From contig NC_092571.1 in the NCBI RefSeq assembly GCF_037975245.1, positions 14,133,417 to 14,197,416 on the forward strand: a stretch of DNA of 64,000 nt. Direction: 5' to 3'. Below, one piece after another: positions 1 through 11,329 of the stretch (its first letter is position 1; each line of letters opens with the position of its first letter). The translations under genes were made by a program, and so were the position numbers. Origin of the DNA: Apostichopus japonicus (lineage: Eukaryota > Echinodermata > Holothuroidea > Aspidochirotida > Stichopodidae). The notes beneath the pieces were generated by a model. It saw only the letters and a list, made by a program, of their open reading frames with translations, was not told where the DNA came from and did no database searches.

Positions 1-59
1 AGTGTGTAAAAGTAAGTTGGTCTGACGTTTCGATCCTAGCAGGATCTTCTTCAAAGGCT

Positions 60-2100
60 AAAATATAGGATTGCATATTTAGGATTGAAAACAAATCATG
101 AAAGTACGATGGATAATCCAATGTGAGTATTCTACTTGGACTGTTTAACGCTTGAATCTATAATACATATCCAAAACAGCTGATTGTTACGGTCAGATTT
201 ATCTCCATTGTGAGTCGCTATCCATGAGTTTCAAAACATATCGAAGTACTATATTATACGTTTATGGAAGAAACATCTGTAAAGACATCCCATTGCTCAC
301 AATGTACGGAAAGATATGTCTCCGGTGTGACACATCTCGTAGAATTATATCTGTATGAAAAGGAAATAATTTGGAAAGGCAGACTCATATTCTAAAGTCA
401 GACAACAAATTCTTAGTATGGCCTGTTACAACAAAAATCACAATCAGTATACGGAAGGTTTTGCTAGGAACATTACGAAAAGGAAGCCAGAAAATATCCA
501 TATTGAAATATTTCCATTAGATGAATCATCAACTCCGTTCACGTTGTGCGCTAATAACAGAGATTTAAGACGTACAGAGATGACTCCGGCATGACAGGTC
601 GGTTACTAAATGATATTTTATGAAGAGAAAACACTTGGAAAGGCCAAAAATTGCTGATGTTTAGTTTGGCCATTTACAACAAAAATCACAATCAACATGC
701 GGAAAAGTTTGCCAGCAGGAACATAACGAAGAGGAAGACAGAAAAGGTAAAATATCAATATTAAACTATTTCAGATCGATAAATCATCAACTGCGTTCAT
801 GTTGTGCGTTAATAACAGATTTAATTTTGTTGTCTCGATTTCCGCATGTTTAGAATTTAAAACAAATCATGAAAGTCCGATTGATAATATCCGTGGGAGT
901 ATCTACTTGGAATACATAACTATTGAAGCTATGATCCATATCGAAAGAAGTACGAACAGATATGTAGCCGCTCTGTGATTTCTCGGTGAGGTTCAACGCA
1001 AATCTAAGTACTATATAATACTTATATATTACATATATAGAAAGACTGAGCCACACAATAGAAAGACACGCGAATGACACTATGTTGATCTCATAGTCCA
1101 TATTGACAATAAAAATTCAAATCAATACCCTCTCGATTAATACATATTGTTATTATGAGCATTCCTAAGAAAAAAAACATGAATATTGCTAATCTCCATT
1201 AAGACAGATTCCAGTTCTATCTATCTTCGAGTCCTTTTTACGCTTGGCCTTGATGGTCACACAAATTATTGTTGCAGTGCTACATTCCTGTTGAAGGGTG
1301 TGGATTGGGAAAACCCCAAAACCATGACAGTGTAATTGATAATCTCAGTGTGAGTATCTATAAAATAAATACAGATTTGATTCATTATCCCATTGTATTT
1401 TTTTCAGTATGGACATATGTCTCTGGTTTGACACAGCTCGGTGACTTTTTTGAAAATGAAATATCCACCAGATAATCATGGCTGGTACAGCAAGTACAGT
1501 TATGAGTATCGGCTGGAATATCGGGAAGGCAAAGCTATATCCTACAATCGAATAAGCACAGGTTGACCTGATAGCCGGTACATCTTGACAATACAATACA
1601 AATCAGGGAAATGACGCTAATAGGAACATTAAGAAGAATGAAACAGAAAAGGCAAAAAGGCACTACTTTTGCAAGATTTTAGTTCAAAAAATCTTGAAAT
1701 ACGTTTATTTTTAGCAATGTCGATTCCAGTTGAAGATTATGAATGAAAACCCCAAATATGATGAATAATTTCCGTTTGTGTACTTTACTTGAAATAACTA
1801 GCTATTGAATCTATTAGAGATTGTGTCTCAAAGGTAAGTACTATTTAATAATAGTATGGAATGAAATATCTAGCAAGCCATATATCCTCCACCCAAAAAA
1901 CAAACTGATTTCGCTAACAAGGTCATTTTTTAAGAACAAGACCCTAGATGGAAGTATGATAGATGAGCTCCGCTCCAAATCGCATAAAACAACATTGCAT
2001 TTCGTACCTACCGATCTGTCACTTTTATTCTGTATAGTAAACGCCAAAAGACATAGAATAGCAATTGATCATGTATTTCTATTTTAAATGCTATTATTAA
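60..2100 (-). repeat. Array of degenerate V-exon relics, block I
   Basis: This stretch has no intact gene. It is made of repeated decayed copies of the 5' half of the Ig-family V exon with its 5' flank, all in minus orientation. Recurring landmarks match the A2 exon at 37.8-38.2 kb: the segment coding for the F-S-I-L strand (near 80, 845, 1295 and 1725), the N-F-T-E segment, the Cys-rich N-terminus, the signal peptide and the upstream flank. One copy at 850-1101 is still open for 83 codons and reads A-L-N-L-T-E, then F-N-S-Y-V-F-Q-V. Every copy is broken by indels. Units recur at roughly 400 bp or in mosaic form. The array lies just 3' of the transmembrane exon at 2195-2279. It may be plain tandem-duplication debris. 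Confidence 0.6.
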
Positions 2101-2194
2101 AGATACATTGACACAATGTCTACTATGAATTATATGTAGTTTCATTCATGTTTGAATTATATTTCATTAATTTATAACATATAACGTTGCTTAC

Positions 2195-2279
2195 CTGTAG
2201 ACATCTACGATGATTATCACAGACAGGACGAGCACTACAGCACATACGATCATCACCAACTTCATTATGTTGTTTGTGT
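2195..2279 (-). CDS. Transmembrane exon of an Ig-superfamily receptor (block I)
   Basis: This is an 85-bp exon too short for ORF calling. On the minus strand it starts after an acceptor (TTCTGCAG) and ends at a consensus donor (GTAAG). Spliced in phase 1 to the upstream Ig exon A1, whose donor is at 2568, it codes for about 28 residues: D-T-N-N-I-M-K, a hydrophobic run L-V-M-I-V-C-A-V-V-L-V-L-S-V-I-I-I-V, then D-V-Y-R. That fits a stop-transfer transmembrane helix with a basic end. An exon of identical length and nearly identical peptide lies at 33858-33942. The reading frame, both splice sites and the paralogue agree, so I consider it a real exon. The following cytoplasmic exon was not found. 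Confidence 0.75.
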
Positions 2280-2567
2280 CTGCAGAAGTTACATTAAAAA
2301 AATGTATTACAATAGGAGCATTATTCAAGAATGATTCAAACATCACTATGAACTAACCAAGTAATGTGATAGTTGATTAGAAACATTTCTTTGCTCAAAA
2401 CACAACACTATCAGTATAAATCCCAATGACGTTGTTTCATCACTTGAGTATTACTAATAACAACATGAACAACCGCTAATATATATTTAGAACATTTCAA
2501 AGAGCATCAAATACATTTTTTTATTCCGTCAGTCTTGAGGACTAGACATGACATTCATTTGACTTAC

Positions 2568-3365
2568 CGGGATAATCTTTCGGAATATCAAAGAAACAAC
2601 TGTTTGAGTATGGTATCGTAGACATGAAATCTAGCTCCCCTTGAGTAGCAGTGCAACCAACAGTAGAATTCACGTCACATGTAGAAATATAAACTGTAAG
2701 CGTCTTTATGTCGTCATCCCGCGAATAAGATTTGTAGTACGAACATCCCTTTGGTTCTATCATATCTATCACCACTGAAGGGTAAGCATCTGAGACTGAG
2801 CAAATAATGGAAAATTTGTAAATACTGGAGCCTTTTGATAAGTCTTGCTTTTCACAGAGTAGAGGTGTGGGGGGTTGGTAAATAGTAAACAGACGGTAGT
2901 TGTATTGTACAATGGCGTCTTCAGTCGTTTCTCCAATCAAAGTCACGTGATATGACCCGGCATCCCCTACGCTCAACTGTTCGATCGTAAACGATAGACA
3001 AGCAGCAGTTTTTCTTAAATTATCACTGGGTGTGTTGTCTTCTTGAAGATATTTTCGTATGACTTCAAAACTAAAACGATCCACCGTATGTATGTCCCGA
3101 AACCAGAATTTTCCATTGTATTTATAGATTCTTCGGGAAGATGAATCGCTCCTTGTATCATCGCTATAGTTTATGCTCAGACTGAGAGAACGTTTGTAAT
3201 TTCCATATATGGGGACATCAGGAAAGGAAAAGTCACATCCTGCAATAACATAGCAATCTGTTGACTTGTTTGTATCTGGTCCGCCAAAGCAATGGAAGCT
3301 ACAACCGACGATTTCTGATGAGAAGGAAGAAAATGAGATAAAAAGGATTGTATTTTGAGATGCAT
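2568..3365 (-). CDS. Ig-superfamily receptor exon, locus A1 (frameshifted signal peptide)
   Basis: The exon codes for a V-like domain followed by a second Ig domain of a predicted cell-surface or secreted protein. From about 3320 down to 2568 the frame is open. It has an N-terminal cysteine cluster (C-S-F-H-C, then D-C-Y and G-C-D-F), a D-A-G-S-Y-H-V strand lacking the canonical Ig cysteine, a T-I-Y-Q-P-P-T-P linker, and a second domain with V-G-C-T-A-T. It ends at a GTAAG donor in phase 1. The likely ATG at 3363-3365 opens a hydrophobic leader in another frame. A one-base change in the T5 run of the leader would account for the break. A pyrimidine-rich acceptor (TTCTCATCAG) inside the leader is an alternative exon start. 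The next exon is the transmembrane exon at 2195-2279. It could be a recent pseudogene, a sequencing error, or a gene with an upstream signal exon. Confidence 0.65.
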
Positions 3366-3439
3366 GTCAAATCGAGAGTTTAAATTTAAATAACATATGT
3401 GAGCTCATTTTTCGTATATTATTTTAATATCGTTTATAG

Positions 3440-4139
3440 GAGTAGATTTTGATTTTGCAATTGACATTGCCCTCATGTCATCAACCAAGCAACAGATGCA
3501 AATAAAGACAAATTTGCTAGCTGATGAGGCAAGCAGAGTGGGTTTTGACATTAAAAAACAGAAGACCAAAGTGATGCGTTTCAACACTAGAAACCAGGAA
3601 AGTATTTATATTGGTCAGGAAGAGTTACAAGAGGTGGACAGATTTGTATACTTGGGTGTGACAATGACAAAAGATAGTGGCGGAATGGGAGACATTGCCA
3701 ACAGAATTGGGAAAGCCAGGGGTGCACTAATACGTCTACAAAAGATTTGGGTCTCCAAAAGCAACAAACACTGGTAATACCTGTCCTACTATATGGATGC
3801 GAGACCTGAAAAATGAATGAGGCGGATGAAAATAAAAGCGATATATTTCATAACAAATGCCTTAGGAGAGTGCTAGGGATAAGATGGCAAGAACGGCTCA
3901 GCACAAAAGAACTGCTAAAGAGAGCAAATATGGGACCATTAAGCATCAAAATTAAGAAAAGAAGATGGAAATACATTGGGCATATATCATATAAAACCCA
4001 AACAGGAGAAAGAGAGGGCGACCAAAAACAACATGGCGCAGGACAGTAGACAAAGAAACGCAGCTGCCGACCGAGATGAATGGAGACGCTCTGTGGAGGC
4101 CTTATTTGCCTCTAGGCAAGAAGACGACAGATGATGAGA
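3440..4139 (+). pseudogene. Non-LTR retrotransposon reverse transcriptase relic, C-terminal part
   Basis: This is the 3' part of the pol gene of a LINE often annotated as endonuclease-reverse transcriptase. It starts at the catalytic palm motif, which reads F-A-I-D-I-A-L, so the first aspartate of the usual F-A-D-D is lost. It continues through S-S-T-K-Q-Q-M-Q, F-V-Y-L-G-V-T, I-F-H-N-K-C-L-R-R-V-L and R-R-W-K-Y-I-G-H-I, and a frameshifted G-R-P-K-T-T-W-R-R, ending in D-D-R before a TGA. A stop near 3777 and further frameshifts split the reading frame. The copy is 5' truncated and dead. It lies about 75 bp upstream of locus A1 in the opposite orientation and is unrelated to the Tx1-like elements here. 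Confidence 0.75.
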
Positions 4140-4149
4140 TAGGAGTAAA

Positions 4150-5172
4150 GGACATACTGCACAAGCTATAACGTGTGATTGAAGAAATATTCCTTTACAT
4201 TTCTTTCCTTTCGTCTCTCTTACCCTCTTTTTTCTGAATACTGTAGCTCAAGGTAGCTCACTAGACACGATAGCACTTTATTTATATTTGCAGAACACAT
4301 GTGTTTCACCACTGTGGACCTTCACCCATGTAATATAGTTTTCTTCAAGATGGGGCTGAATTTCGAATCTTAGGCGACCCTCCAACTCCCTCTTTTATTA
4401 CTGCGACGCACAGTAACATGTTTACGTAAGTCGACCGTTGATGACATTCAGTCCGTCTCAGCTACTTACGGATCCGTTGCCATACCGTTATTAACTAAGA
4501 AAATACACAGCTACAGATAAAAACAACCATGAGGACTGTTTTCAACTCCCAGGTTTTCTTCCTAATACTTAAGAAGCTGCTATTGTATAAATACGGCGAT
4601 TTTTACTTTAAATAACAGCTTTCATTTGTGTGCTTATCTTGTCACGTAAAATTTGTAGTTTTGAAATGTTAGATTGTCGGCTGAAATGTGATGAAAATAC
4701 TGATGTATGAACTGACTTTCCATGAGTCGAAACAACTGTTTATCTTGTTTTCCTGAATATAGGAAAACAGAAGAGAAATTACACTTCCGGGTTTTACTTT
4801 CACAATTCAAAGTATAGTAAGTTTTAAGAAGTGACAATTACATGTTCTCACGAATCACATTTATAAAAATTATTAATAGTAACCTTTATGGCTTAAATTA
4901 ACTTTGTTACCTTTCAATTAATTTGTATAGATGCTTCTCAAAGTTATAACAAATGAATCCATCTATCGATACACTACTATTTGAAGCTTGCTTTTCATTT
5001 TGTTTGACCTTATAGTTTTGAGGCTTATATGGTTGAGGGTTATAGGGTTATTGGGTTATTGGGTTTAAAATGTTAACATGACGATTGTATTCTTTTGATC
5101 GTCCTAGCATATATACTTATTTTAGTGACACAATATGCCAGTAATGATATGTGTTACTTTCTTTTGGCAATG
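4150..5172. other. Gene-free stretch; segmental duplicate of 23.1-23.5 kb
   Basis: No gene is recognised. The part from about 4735 to 5140 is clearly paralogous to 23095-23460: both carry the same ordered phrases, including ACAGAAGAGAAATTACACTT, the AGATGCTT segment, and a GGGTTATAGGGTTA tract. This gives an approximate empty site for the ORF1-only element that follows. The 5040-5070 part has short GGGTTATT-type tandem repeats. Confidence 0.6.
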
Positions 5173-5182
5173 CGAAAATCTG

Positions 5183-6420
5183 CCGTGACAGCAAAATCGT
5201 ATTGTTGAGTTTTTCGGGGGAGGCTAAGGTCGTCCCCAGTCAAGTTTTTTTTTCAGTTTTGCGTTCTGTTGGTTTAAAGGTCCCTGAAGAGGTTGACGCG
5301 CTTCAGCGTAAACCTCTCCGGGGTATGAATGTGTTTGATGTTCGGTTCACCTCGGAGGCTGCCCGCGTCCGAGGTGTCCATGAGTTGGAGGGAGTTGAGG
5401 GACTGAAGGTCACACCGTATGACAGTTCGGTGTGGGTGACAGTGCTCCATCTCCCTCTGGACATGTCTGAACAGGTTGTTGTGCGGACACTGGGGCGTTT
5501 TGGGAAAGTGACCGGCTACGAGGAGCCGGAATTCCTTGAATGTAAGGGTGTCAAGACCGGGACTAGTTAAGAGTTGAACTCAAGTCCGATATCCGCTCTA
5601 CCTTGTGGGCTAATGGGCACAGGGCCCACATTGCATACCCGGGCCAGCCTCGCACTTGTTGGAGGTGTGGGCTACAAGGGCATGAGGCCAGGTTGTGCCC
5701 GAACAAGCGGTGTAGCCGCTGTTTACAGGTTGGGCATACCCTGGCCGAGTGTAAAGGGGATATCGTTTGCAAATCGTGTGGGAAAACGGGCCATCTCGCC
5801 CGTTTATGCCCAGAGAGTGGCTACGGGCGTGGTTGAAGCGGTCCCTGTCCCGGCCTCTGACACCGTATCACATGATGCTCCTCTCATCGCCCCAGTGTCC
5901 GACACTAGCGCCCCGGTGGAGGCTTTGTTCCCCCTTTCGTGTCCGACCTCTCCCCTGATGGAACTTGCCGAGACTGCCAGCCTGCCCACTGAGGCAGAGC
6001 AGGACAAAACGGCGGAGATGGTACTAGCGGAGTGGCATGCGGCGCAGGATACGCCCGCTATCGGTGATACTAGTTAGGCCCCGAGTCAACCGGCCCAAGA
6101 GACATCAAGTGGCCCAGATTCTGACTCGCCAATGGAGGACTGCACTACAGCCTTATTAGTTGTGGCCAAGGAGTCCTCCGATTGGTTTGATGAGACGAAA
6201 CAGGCCACTGATCTCATTGACTCGAGTGGCCCTTCCACCCTACCCGCAGCCGCTTCCGCTATACCGGACACGATGGTCGCTAGTGGACCTCCTGTTCCTG
6301 TCAGGGAGGTCCACTCGATCAAGGTGGACGAGGAGCTAAGAACTCTGCTCCCTCGTAAGAAAAGGGGGAACACTGCTAGGGGCCTGAAAGGACCCATATT
6401 GGGAAAACTTCGCAGGTAAT
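5183..6420 (+). pseudogene. ORF1 (CCHC zinc-knuckle gag-like protein) of the ORF1-only element, copy 1
   Basis: This is the nucleic-acid-binding ORF1 protein of a Tx1-type LINE. The first part (to 5570) is open and carries the conserved region ending V-T-P-Y-D-S-S-V-W-V-T-V, which parallels V-T-P-Y-E-R-S-V-W-V-T-V in the full-length elements. After a stop and frame change, the next segment holds Y-P-G-Q-P-R-T-C-W-R-C-G and three CCHC knuckles (5654-5836). A TAG near 6075 is followed in frame by an acidic and basic tail ending K-L-R-R at 6417. It is decayed by a few stops and shifts but collinear with copy 2. It is about 40-45% longer after the knuckles than expected from a simple deletion and has its own C-terminus, which suggests a distinct family. 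Confidence 0.7.
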
Positions 6421-6788
6421 GCGCAGGCCTGTTGTCTACCATCGGGACGACGTACCCCGGATGAAGTTTTGGAGTGGGTTAGTTGTCAGGTGTGGGGGGG
6501 GGGTTGTGTGGTCGTTACATAATATGGGTTGGGGGTTCTGTCTGTGGTTTGGAGTTGGCTTTTTGGGGCTGGTTTGTAGAGCTTTATTGTTTTGGTTCTG
6601 TTGGCCTTTGGGTCCGTGTCCTTTTCATGTCACGTTGAACGCTACATTGTATACATTTGTTGGTGAGTGAGAGATTTCTGTTTGTGGGTTTTCAGTTGGG
6701 TTTATGGTGGTTGTTAAACAGACTGGGATTGTTTTGGGGTTTTTTGACCTTTGGTCCGTGCCCGTTTTTCTTTGCACGTAAAAAACCC
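5183..6788 (+). mobile_element. ORF1-only Tx1-like retroelement, copy 1 (5' truncated)
   Basis: This 1.6-kb element has an ORF1 and a 3' UTR but no trace of an ORF2. It begins inside the first codons of ORF1 (CCGTGACAGCAAAATCG) and ends at CACGTAAAAA, the 3' terminus shared with the full-length Tx1-like elements. Flanks carry an imperfect short target-site duplication (GCGAAAATCTG before, CCGCAAAATCTG after). The 3' UTR is a tandem duplication: the unit at about 6536-6645 and the unit at about 6667-6788 share the TTGTTTTGG and GGTCCGTG(T/C)CC segments. Copy 2 at 20159-21868 has exactly the same layout, so the lack of ORF2 is not an accident of one copy. Confidence 0.75.
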
Positions 6789-6799
6789 GCAAAATCTGT

Positions 6800-8800
6800 A
6801 GAAAAAAAATTGCCTTACCTTAAGATTGTGTCAGCAATCAATTATGGAAACAAAGATATAAATGAAACAGAAGCTAAGTGTCATATGTTTGAAATATATT
6901 CGTTAATATTACACTAATAAATGTTACAGCGATTAAAATAAGGGAACCCTTCTTCTGATTGAAAATGTATTCACGCATGCGTATTCGTTCATATTCAATG
7001 ATATTAACTTACACGTATTTAAACGAATATGTTTGTTATTGAGTAAACGGCCATGTTTCATGCTTGTCATGAGATAGTGGGTTATGACATTTGTCGCGAA
7101 CAACACTATTACTTCCAAGACATGATTCCTCATATGTTTATTCGTAGAGCGCTGAATAGATCTCTCCTTATCTTTGTTTTGGCGGATATGTATATAACTA
7201 AACATACATAACGTAATTGCTTCTTTCAGGGGTTAACGTATCAGTGGTTCCAAACAGTGACATAATGGCAGTTGCATACATGCAGAGATTTTAAATTTCA
7301 GAAAATAAGTCATTATTTACACCAACTCACTTTTTCTGATTTTCCTTTCGATTGCTCGGTGAGGTAGATGGAAGTTATTTTGAAAGATATTATTTTTCAA
7401 ATGATATTTACTCAACAAACAGATCGAAAGTCAGCTGTACATGGCCCGCTGTGCTTCTTATCTAGTGTTTTACTGATGTATTAGATATTTTGAAACTGAC
7501 AAAGTAATAATTAGACAGTGGTAATTTCCGTCCTAAAGGAAATTAACTAACTTGAGGTTATTCTCGATTCATGCAAGTATTTGAAGTTGGTTCATATATA
7601 AAAGATTTATGATGTTACTCGCAAACAAATATAGGCCTTAATTAGGGCCTGGTGCATAATGGCAATGTTACATGAGGCGTAGTTTCCTAACAAATTTTAA
7701 GATGTGTTACAGTAATCGTGCGTAAGATGACAGTGTCATAGATTCGGTTGCAATTATTTCGGAATATAAACATACTACAGAAACAAGGACGTTAAAAAAA
7801 TATTTGAATACGCAGCTTCCATTAACCAATAGTTGTGACAAAAGCAACAATCTGCCTTCTTTGTGGTATGTATAAGAGTTTATTTCTTGCTTAAGCCCTA
7901 TGTTTTTTATGTACAAAGACCAGACTCTTATTCACTTTATCGAACGGAACGGAACAGTAAGGGTAATCATTCTCCATTTGCTGCATACATTGTCATCGAA
8001 CTTGTGGGATAAATACCGCTAATACACTCATAGCATGTTCTTACTGTAGTCGTGAAAAAAATAATAGTAATCCAGTGATAGGAAATATGTTACATGTACT
8101 TAATTATTTTGGAAGTAGTAGATCCCTGTAAAGCTGTATAGTGAACCTTACCCACATCTTCACTCGTTCATTTTACAACAAATCTTTACGACTTAGCTCC
8201 CCACACATGAACGTGGAACCCTCTGGTAGGTAACAACCACTCTTTACATTTCAGGTCATCAGCATTACCCTCGTGCTTAAGTATTCTAAGAGCTTTCAAG
8301 AATAACTTCTATACAGGCTATGAATCCAGCTATGAATCCTGGGATGTCGTCCTTGGCGTATATGCAATAACGCCATACTGCATAGTTCATGGGACTATCA
8401 TCAATTTGCTAAGGGTTTATTCCCCTAAACGTTCACGGTATTTAATGTCAAGCCATTGTACTTGCTTTTGTGCGTTTCGGTTGGAAGATTTTAAATAATA
8501 AGTTAACCAACCCAAAAACGTAAGGTTGCGTCTAAAATGAGTTTCACAAAGCTGGTGGCTTATGAGCAGGGCCTCTTCGTCTAATCGCTATACATACGTT
8601 CAGAGAAACTGGAGCAATGAAAACACTCCACACTTACAGTGTAGCTGTAACAACGAACTAACATTTTACATACTTTTTTTTTGCTTATAAACTATTGAAC
8701 TGTTTGCTAGTAATTCTAAGGGTTAGGCATATTTTTGCCCGTTCAAATATTTTCGTACAAGCTTTATACCAAAATAAGACGCCAATAAAATAATTTCTAA
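6800..8800. other. Gene-free stretch
   Basis: No convincing gene was found. From about 6815 to 6950 the sequence pairs with 23610-23700 (both contain AATATTACACT and AATGTTACAGC), resuming the duplication interrupted by the ORF1-only element. From about 8150 onward it begins to resemble 35.0-35.4 kb, the 3' flank of the paralogous Ig locus B2. The open frames in between are short and have no recognised domain. Confidence 0.5.
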
Positions 8801-8801
8801 C

Positions 8802-9230
8802 CTTGATCGGTTTTAGAGATGTTAAACTCACATCTTTGTGAATACTGTGATGTAGAAAGTGACTGAAACGGTTCCTGAGTAGCGATGCATCCAATGGTTG
8901 AGTTCTGATCACAGGAGGTAACGTAGACTGAAAGCTCCTTAGTTCCGTTATCGTTTGTGTAATATTCATGATAATCACAGCCCTCGGGTTTGATTACTTC
9001 CAGATTTATCGGTTGATAACCGTCTGTTATTGAACAAGATATGGTGACGTGGTAGGATACGGATGGAGATGAGAAGGGGCCTTGACAAACAAGAGATGTG
9101 GGAGGCTGGTATACTGTAAAGAGATGATAGGTGTGATAAAAGTAAGGAATACACGGAGAAAAAAATCATTCAATGACAAATGATAAGTACAAGCATCCTA
9201 CTGTTGACAGTTTAAGATGGAGTTAATGCA
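8802..9230 (-). pseudogene. Ig-superfamily locus B1: intact second domain, broken V domain
   Basis: From about 9125 down to 8802 the frame codes for the second Ig domain, starting F-T-V-Y-Q-P-P-T and continuing through L-V-C-Q-G-P, I-S-C-S-I-T-D-G, P-E-G-C, T-S-C-D-Q-N-S-T, G-C-I-A-T-Q-E-P and R-C-E-F-N-I-S, to a donor GTTAGA after D-Q-G. All six cysteines of the domain are present. Upstream the V-like domain can still be aligned (D-A-C-T-Y-H-L-S-L near 9180), but it has frameshifts and stops and peters out by about 9230. No signal peptide is seen. The closest paralogue is B2 at 35.5 kb. It could serve as a spliced second-domain exon only if the V part is supplied elsewhere; a pseudogene is more likely. 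Confidence 0.65.
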
Positions 9231-11277
9231 ACCAGCCTTGTAATGACAGTACTACAATTAAACTTCCTCAATATACTCAACATTAACGTATTATTGACTT
9301 TGCAGTAACCATTTCCTGTTTAAGATGGTCACCTTTATTTTGTACAGAGAGGTGCCGACACAATGTGCAGCTAGAAAGGATATATTAACAAAGATTACGC
9401 ATAGCAGTACTACTGTAATTCATCAAATTTAAGTGGTGTATTCGTATAAAAGAAAATGACTGAATTTAAAGAAAGTAATTGACGCTCTCACATTAATGAG
9501 ACTTAATATGATTCCGTGAGTAATCTACCTTAATCAGCTATGAATGACGAGTAATTCCACAATGTAACTTTACAGTGTAGACAACTAGACCTCTTCATGC
9601 ACGAATAAGTGAACTATATATAGTTTCAACTGATAGTATTAAACAAAAAAATTAATACTGGAAGAACCCTTTCAAATCATTCCTTTATACTCTATATAGA
9701 CTTCGTGTTAAGTAATGCCACGTGTTAATACGTGTTGTATACTTTGATCATAATCTTGTTAGGACTTCACTGTTTATACACATTATCTGATGTCAAAACG
9801 ACAATGTTGAAGTCCAATACACGATTGACATTACAATACTTTGCATTGTACAAGCTCATAGTGAAATTCGAACTCTTTGTTGTACTTGAATTTTAGAGAT
9901 GCACATTAATGGCAGTATTCAAACTTGGGACTCGATAAAAGTGGTACAACTTATATGATATAATACAAGGACCCGCGCACCACAATAAAGTAGCTATAAA
10001 GATATGACTTTTTCTTGTCGAAACTTAATATTGTTAAGTGAAGTTTACAATAGCAACAATAAACTTAAAAATATATCTGTAATTTTACAGTACAAAGTAC
10101 TGGCACCAAGTTTTACACAAGATGTTAATGTAATTTTTGGTTAGTCTGTTAAATGTAACTTATTATATGTAATTTTACAGATCAACTACAAATTACATTA
10201 AATATATGTGAAACTTGTTGCTATTACTTTTCACCGTAAAATTACAGATTCTTAACTAAGAGTGAAAATAGTCTGTTATTTAATAGAAACTGCAAAAAAA
10301 GAATCGTGCAACAGGCTTTTGAAAGGTTTATAAAATGACAATTTATTCAAACAAAACTTTACGGCTGACTAAGAGGCAAAACAACGGTAGACAATAGGTA
10401 TTCTAGAAGCAATTCGTTAAATAATGTTATTAAAAATGTTAAATATGATATTTTGGTATCATTTTTCAATGAAATCGTATAATAGAACTTTTCAACTCCT
10501 GTTAATCTTCTTTCGGAATGGTTACTGAAGCAGGCAAAGTAGCAATGTTTGCTTTTCTCGGTGTTCCTGCCAATGATTAGTTTACCGTTCGTTACTTGCA
10601 AGGAAGGAATGATGATTATACATTTGAAATTGTTCCTGTTATCGCAATATTTGTTTCGATCGTTTTATAGTTTTAAATTTCAAGGCATTACTTCGTCATT
10701 GGCAGGAAATTACAGAACTAATAATATACAGGTTAAAACATAATTACTGCTGGTTATGTGAACTAAACAACTGCCGCTGTAAAGAACATTTTGCAGGTGC
10801 TTGGCTAAGTGCCTTTACTTTAAGATAAAGATACCCGTGTTATTTTCTACAATTTAAGTCAATGTTGCACATGTACATTATTAGAGTCCCTTTTAGTGAA
10901 AAAATAAAACTGTTTGGGGAATAATGAAACTTGAGAAAATATCACATAGGCCTATTAATTAATGTTTCAATAAATAATAACGCGAACTTACAGTGTTAAG
11001 TACCATAATGGTGAGATAAGAGGACAACACTTAAAAGGGGAAAAAGGGTGAATATTTCAATTAAAAACTAATGCATGAAAGCTGTTAACGCAAAACTTCA
11101 TTGACGAAGCAATTTTCTGCTCATTGTACGAAATATTGTCGACTACAAATTGAAAAGACCAACATATTTCGACTGAGCCTCTCTCCGTTGACACAAAGGT
11201 TTCCGTTTAAGTGGATGGCAGTTGTAATAAAGAGAAATGATTATTGATGCATTTAGGATGGCAAGTATTTTACTTAC
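9231..11277. other. Gene-free stretch; upstream flank of B1
   Basis: This is AT-rich non-coding sequence. The part from about 9470 to 9720 is paralogous to 36000-36240, with shared phrases such as TCCGTGAG, CTACCTTAAT and AGCTATGAAT. At 10077-10245 the motif TAATTTTACAG occurs twice directly and once inverted, a possible remnant of a small inverted-repeat element. Nothing coding is recognised. Confidence 0.45.
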
Positions 11278-11324
11278 ACGCATTTGACGCAATTTACTGC
11301 ATATCTGAGTTTTTTTTTTTGTCT
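11278..11324 (-). CDS. Candidate short cytoplasmic exon downstream of C1
   Basis: On the minus strand a good acceptor (TTACTTTCACAG) and a strong donor (GTAAGTAAAA) bound 47 bp, whose 3' part codes for T-Q-I-C-S-K-L-R-Q-M-R. The duplicated site at 38595-38628 keeps the donor GTAAGTAAG and a matching frame (T-R-V-F-K-K-L-C-Q-M-F), although its acceptor is different. The basic composition would suit a juxtamembrane or cytoplasmic segment. It lies 3' of Ig exon C1 on the same strand. Only splice-signal and paralogue conservation support it. Confidence 0.3.
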
Positions 11325-11329
11325 CTGTG

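Noticed and set aside
10077-10245. TAATTTTACAG motifs, two direct and one inverted
   Set aside because: Too short and AT-rich to define an element; no target-site duplication found.
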